From positions 6,057 through 57,672 of the forward strand of contig MNCZ01000106.1 of NCBI GenBank assembly GCA_001914695.1: a DNA stretch of 51,616 bases, written 5' to 3'. Origin of the DNA: Gammaproteobacteria bacterium 13_2_20CM_66_19 (GTDB lineage Bacteria > Pseudomonadota > Gammaproteobacteria > Steroidobacterales > Steroidobacteraceae). Shown here in pieces: positions 48,517 to 51,616 of the stretch. Made by a program: the position numbers and the translations under genes. The first letter of the stretch is position 1; the number at the start of each line of letters is the position of its first letter. The notes beneath the pieces were generated by a model. That model worked only from the letters and a program-made list of their open reading frames with translations, was not told the origin of the DNA and made no database searches.

Positions 48517-49686
48517 ATGCGTCAATTCATTGCGCCGCTCAAGGCAGCGGCACTCATCGGGATTGCTGCGGCGGCGACGATCGCGCGTGCCGCCGGAGAC
48601 GAGTCGGATCGCAACGCTTACGTGGTCACTGCGCTCGTATCGAACCTGTCGGGCGCCGCCGCGCACCGGGATCCGGTGCTGCAAAACGCCTGGGGCATCG
48701 CCTTCAGCCCCGCAGGCAGTCCCTTCTGGGTCAATGACAATGTCACAGGCTGCTCGACTCTCTACACCGGTGACGGCACCAAGCTGGGGCTGCAGGTATC
48801 GATACCCTTGCCGGGAAACGTCGTGGCCCCCGGCTCCTGTCAGCCGGTTGATCCGAACAATCCGCCGAACCCCACTCCCGCGGCACCGACCGGGATCGTC
48901 TGGAATCCCTCCGCGGCGTTCCTGGTTCCCGGCACAAAGATAGCCGCGGTGTTCATCTTCGCGACCGAGGACGGCACCCTCTCCGCCTGGGCTGGAGGGT
49001 TGAATCCGTCCAACACCGCGGTGCTCGCGGTCGACAACTCGGCGTCTCCGACGGCGGCAGCGGGGGCAGTCTACAAGGGCCTCGTGTTCGGCTTGAGCGC
49101 CAAGGGAGGATTCCTCTATGCGACCAACTTCCGGGCGGGACGGATCGATGTCTTCGGTCCGCCGGGCGCAGACGGTCAGTTCACGCCGGTGACGACGGGC
49201 GGCGGATTCGTCGATGCCGATCTGCCGGCTGGCTACGCCCCGTTTGGTATCGCAAACATCGATGGCGACCTGTTCGTGACTTACGCCAGGCAGAACGATG
49301 CGAAACACGACGACGTCGCGGGACCGGGCCACGGCTTTGTGGACGTGTTCGACACCGACGGTCATCTGCTGCGCCGCTTTGCCAGTCGCGGGTCACTCAA
49401 CTCCCCCTGGGGCGTGACGCGCGCATCGTTCGCATTCGGCCGCTTCAGCGGCAGGATCCTGATCGGGAACTTCGGCAATGGCAGAATCGGCGCGTTCAAC
49501 AACGACGGTACGTTCGCCGGGGAGCTCGAGGACGCCGACGGCAACCCGTTGGCCATCGACGGCCTCTGGACGCTGACTCTCGGGGGCGGCCGCGGATCGA
49601 GCTCGGACTCCCTCTACTATGCGGCAGGTCCCAACGACGAAGTGAACGGATCGTTCGGCACGATCGCGCCGGCGCCCGGCGAGTAA
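48517..49686 (+). CDS. TIGR03118 family secreted beta-propeller-like protein
   Basis: 389 aa. Signal peptide MRQFIAPLKAAALIGIAAAATIARA. The mature protein has VVTALVSNLSGAAAHRDPVLQNAWGIAFSPAGSPFWVNDNVTGCSTLYTGDGT, YKGLVFGLSAKGGFLYATNFRAGRIDVFG, GFVDVFDTDGHLLRRFASRGSLNSPWGVTRA and FGNGRIGAFNNDGTFAGEL, the repeat pattern of TIGR03118. The family name refers to its occurrence in PEP-CTERM-containing genomes, but no PEP-CTERM anchor is seen here. Function unknown. It lies 216 bp after the multicopper oxidase on the same strand. Confidence 0.85.
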   Translation: MRQFIAPLKAAALIGIAAAATIARAAGDESDRNAYVVTALVSNLSGAAAHRDPVLQNAWGIAFSPAGSPFWVNDNVTGCSTLYTGDGTKLGLQVSIPLPGNVVAPGSCQPVDPNNPPNPTPAAPTGIVWNPSAAFLVPGTKIAAVFIFATEDGTLSAWAGGLNPSNTAVLAVDNSASPTAAAGAVYKGLVFGLSAKGGFLYATNFRAGRIDVFGPPGADGQFTPVTTGGGFVDADLPAGYAPFGIANIDGDLFVTYARQNDAKHDDVAGPGHGFVDVFDTDGHLLRRFASRGSLNSPWGVTRASFAFGRFSGRILIGNFGNGRIGAFNNDGTFAGELEDADGNPLAIDGLWTLTLGGGRGSSSDSLYYAAGPNDEVNGSFGTIAPAPGE

Positions 49687-49737
49687 CGCACCCGACCGCA
49701 GGCAGCGGCCGGTGAACCTAGGCCCTGCCTGCGGCGG

Positions 49738-50196
49738 CTACACGGGTCCGTACAGTTCGCGGACCAACCCAATCACCTTGGCCTTGACCAACTCCGCATT
49801 GACTTCTGCGATTGTGTAGTCGCCTACGCCGCTACCGCCACGACTGCCATAGGTATTCTGCTCAAAGTGGATCCGCTGACTCTGGCGATCCGGCCTGGCC
49901 CGCAGGTACGGGTAACCCCCGAGGCCGTGACCAAGGCGCGCGTGCCTGCTGACAGGGATATCAATCCGTGCATCGCCTCCGTCAGTCAGCACTCTCGCCG
50001 CCACACCTCGCTCGTTGAGTGCTTGAGCCATCTGCCGGAGGGCAGGCGCAATCACACTGGCCAAGCAAGCTGTGGCCGCTTGAGTGAAGTCCTCCTCGGT
50101 CACGGTCTTGCCGGCTGCTTCATTACGGGCCTGTTCCACGCGGGCCTTGTGGTGGGCGAAGATGGCGTCAAGCTGCTGTTCGATGTCTTTGGCCAT
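49738..50196 (-). CDS. hypothetical protein, soluble, unknown function
   Basis: 152 aa. An N-terminal coiled-coil-like helix (MAKDIEQQLDAIFAHHKARVEQARNEAAG) precedes EEDFTQAATACLASVIAPALRQMAQALNERGVAARVLTDGGDARIDIPVSRHARLGHGLGGYPYLRARPDRQSQRIHFEQNTYGSRGGSGVGDYTIAEVNAELVKAKVIGLVRELYGPV. The helix - VIxPALRxMAxxLxxRG - beta-rich layout is seen in scattered bacterial hypothetical proteins, often in accessory DNA. No catalytic motif. GGAG lies 8 bases before the ATG at 50196. Confidence 0.75.
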   Translation of the reverse strand: MAKDIEQQLDAIFAHHKARVEQARNEAAGKTVTEEDFTQAATACLASVIAPALRQMAQALNERGVAARVLTDGGDARIDIPVSRHARLGHGLGGYPYLRARPDRQSQRIHFEQNTYGSRGGSGVGDYTIAEVNAELVKAKVIGLVRELYGPV

Positions 50197-50281
50197 ACGC
50201 GATGCTCCGACATGATGGCTTGCATCTGGCTCAGATCGAGGTGATCGAAAGCGCTCTGATCTTAAAACTCCCCGATTATTG

Positions 50282-50751
50282 ATGCGCTGCAAACTCTGCG
50301 CGCCACGGCCCCGGCTGGGAACATTCGGCCGAATAAAGACTCCCGAGGAATGCTCGCGCGTGAGGATCGAGGAGTATCGCGCCCAACTCCGCGATCCCGC
50401 GCAACGACAGCAGATCAGGGAGGAAAACCTGGCGGGCACCCGGCAACGGGCCGAGGCAGACGGCGGCCTACAGGACCTGCACCGAGCTGGGCGTGGAAGT
50501 CGCGGCGCCGGGCCGCGTCCGTGTAGGGAGCAGGCTGCATTCACGAATGACCGAAACGCGAAGGTGAAGGCCACGCTCGCCCAGCCAGCCCGAAGGCGCG
50601 CCGCTCGAGGCAGCCGGGGGTGAAAACCCGCCGAACACGGTGCAATACCCGCCTTGGCACATCGGTGGAAACCCCGATATGCCCCTGCCGAAAATCGATG
50701 TTCACTGCTCTGGCAGTCGAACAAGACCAAGCCCGGCTGTACAGGGAGAGT
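50282..50751 (+). pseudogene. probable frame-broken gene remnant
   Basis: Protein-like reading passes between frames. From ATG 50282 (MRCKLCAPRPRLGTFGRI...) G/C-ending codons hold to about 50466. Then another frame reads YRTCTELGVEVAAPGRVRV, the first frame resumes with EQAAFTNDRNAKVKATLAQ, and a third gives PEGAPLEAAGGENPP and VQYPPWHIGGNPDMPLPKIDVHCS to about 50720. This looks like one gene with about three indels, either a true pseudogene or sequence errors. The family is not recognised. If not a gene, this 555-bp stretch (50197-50751) holds nothing else I can support. Confidence 0.35.
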
Positions 50752-51054
50752 ATGTATACCGAGGCAGCCTTGCCGGAGAGCGAGCTACGAAAGCGCGTAC
50801 AGCAGCGCATCAAGGAAGGTCGCCTGCCGGTAGCGTTCGTTAGGTTGGTCAACGACGGTGCCGGCGCCGGGGGACACGCCTGTCCGGTGTGTGATCAACC
50901 GGTCAAGCGTGACAAAGTCGAGTACGACATCGACCCGCGCAACGCCAATCACCACCTGGTCTTTCATTACCCGTGCTACTTGATCTGGCAGCGTGTGTGT
51001 GCGCGGCGTATTCGCGCGGGTGAACGCGCTGATCTCGGCGATCAACAGCGCTGA
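50752..51054 (+). CDS. small putative zinc-binding protein, unknown function
   Basis: 100 aa. It starts MYTEAALPESELRKRVQQRIKEGRLPVAF and contains ACPVCDQP (Cys44, Cys47) and HYPC (His72, Cys75), a likely C-x2-C ... H-x2-C metal site, followed by YLIWQRVCARRI. This arrangement recurs in short uncharacterised proteobacterial proteins. GGGAGAG just before the ATG at 50752 decides the start; the longer frame to 50620 has no such site. Confidence 0.75.
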   Translation: MYTEAALPESELRKRVQQRIKEGRLPVAFVRLVNDGAGAGGHACPVCDQPVKRDKVEYDIDPRNANHHLVFHYPCYLIWQRVCARRIRAGERADLGDQQR

Positions 51055-51198
51055 GCAGGAATACGCCGCCGCGACGACCAGGTAACTGCGGCGCGCAACC
51101 ACGGGCGGCCGCGCGGAAGCCGCACGTGCTTCCAACTTGACTCGGGGACTCGCCGAGTTGTCGAACTCCCGCGCCGCCTGCGGCGGCGGCGGACCTTC

Positions 51199-51245
51199 CG
51201 CAGATGCGGCACCCGCCTGATCCGACCGGCGGTGCCGCATCTGCG
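51199..51245. terminator. 15-bp perfect stem-loop between convergent genes
   Basis: CGCAGATGCGGCACC (51199-51213) pairs perfectly with 51231-51245 around a 17-nt loop. It lies between the small zinc-type gene (ends 51054) and the convergent partial gene (ends 51269), so it could stop transcription from both sides. There is no U-run. Confidence 0.5.
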
Positions 51246-51268
51246 ATTCGCGGGCTTTATCCTGGGGC

Positions 51269-51616
51269 TCAGTAGCCCAACCCAGAATCGTCCGAGCCGC
51301 AGGCGGTGATCTCATCCGGCGGCGTGCTCGGGCCGGTGTTCGAAGGGTTAGGCTTGTGCAGCTCGATATGCCCGCCCGCCAGTACCCGCGTCGACACGAT
51401 GACAGCGCTGATACCGGTAAAGGGCGGGCTGACACCGGTCAGCTTCAGTCCGAACTTGTCCACTCCCCTGCCATCGCCTGGGCTCGGATCGGAGTTGTCC
51501 TCCGTTCTGGCCCTGAACTTGACCGTGCCAAAAAGGTTGGTGTCGGCCGTGCCGCAGATATCGCGGACGTTCGAGCCCGGGGCTGGCTCGAAGTATGCGT
51601 CGATGCTGTCGCTGCT
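51269..51616 (-). CDS. C-terminal part of a secreted-looking protein, unknown
   Basis: Open without a stop to the right window edge, 115 codons. The visible part reads SSDSIDAYFEPAPGSNVRDICGTADT, NLFGTVKFRARTEDNSDPSPGDGRG, VDKFGLKLTGVSPPFTGISAVIVSTRVLAGGHIELH, then KPNPSNTGPSTPPDEITACGSDDSGLGY. The beta-strand-like, Gly/Asp/Ser-rich composition suggests an extracellular beta-sandwich domain at the end of a larger exported protein. It begins outside the window, so no start or function can be given. Confidence 0.6.
   Translation of the reverse strand, partial: SSDSIDAYFEPAPGSNVRDICGTADTNLFGTVKFRARTEDNSDPSPGDGRGVDKFGLKLTGVSPPFTGISAVIVSTRVLAGGHIELHKPNPSNTGPSTPPDEITACGSDDSGLGY

Noticed and set aside
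50279-50623. Intact 114-codon protein gene on the + strand
   Set aside because: The codon pattern is convincing only for about the first 60 codons and again briefly later; the remainder reads better in other frames, so a broken gene was reported instead.

Overview
The window is a 51.6 kb, very GC-rich stretch of a proteobacterial chromosome with short intergenic gaps. The gene set points to a soil or freshwater gammaproteobacterium, possibly near Steroidobacterales/Nevskiales: DUF6763 and DUF6491 proteins, TypA, HtpX, an NdhA-like NDH-2, azurin, isoquinoline-oxidoreductase-type molybdoenzymes and an OprM/NodT-type outer-membrane factor. That placement is inferred from gene content only. No rRNA, tRNA, CRISPR array or insertion sequence was recognised. 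Both window ends cut a gene.

Layout: 0-3.6 kb holds efflux parts (a cut RND adaptor facing left; an outer-membrane factor and an EmrA-type adaptor facing right) and an Lrp/AsnC regulator whose promoter region carries a perfect 19-bp palindrome. 3.6-7.1 kb holds a DUF6356 protein with an internal exact duplication, folE, typA and a DUF2721 membrane protein. 7.2-12.3 kb is a rightward run: a Rieske oxygenase, a BetI-like TetR repressor overlapping it by 4 nt, NDH-2 and an ABC exporter. A near-perfect 20-bp palindrome overlaps the promoter of the run. 12.3-23.1 kb holds a DUF6491 lipoprotein and a leftward glycogen/trehalose operon, glgB - treS::maltokinase - treZ - treY. 23-27.4 kb holds a glycerophosphodiesterase, a GGDEF-EAL protein and a small Cys-containing protein.

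27.4-34 kb is a redox neighbourhood: a GABA-type aminotransferase, the two subunits of an isoquinoline-1-oxidoreductase-like molybdoenzyme, a ferredoxin-NADP reductase, azurin and TesB. 34-37.8 kb holds htpX, a D-2-hydroxyacid-type FAD dehydrogenase, an alpha/beta hydrolase lipoprotein and an acidic DUF6763 protein. 37.9-40.4 kb is proB-proA, with a promoter placed so close to the ATG that the message should be almost leaderless. 40.4-46.2 kb is a leftward run: L,D-transpeptidase, tag, a small secreted protein, moeA, moaA, moaC, an in-frame mobA::moaD fusion and moaE. This is nearly a complete molybdopterin pathway and could serve the molybdoenzyme 10 kb away.

From about 46.2 kb the sequence looks less GC-extreme and more accessory: a multicopper oxidase, a TIGR03118 secreted protein, unknown small proteins, what looks like a frame-broken gene at 50.3-50.75 kb, and the C-terminal end of a secreted-looking protein.

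The observations most worth following are the BetI-type operator/Rieske circuit, the MobA-MoaD fusion, the palindrome-rich lrp/DUF6356 divergent region with a tiny leader ORF, the TreS-maltokinase operon that lacks glgE, and the recurring NTGA (GTGA/TTGA) stop-start overlaps.
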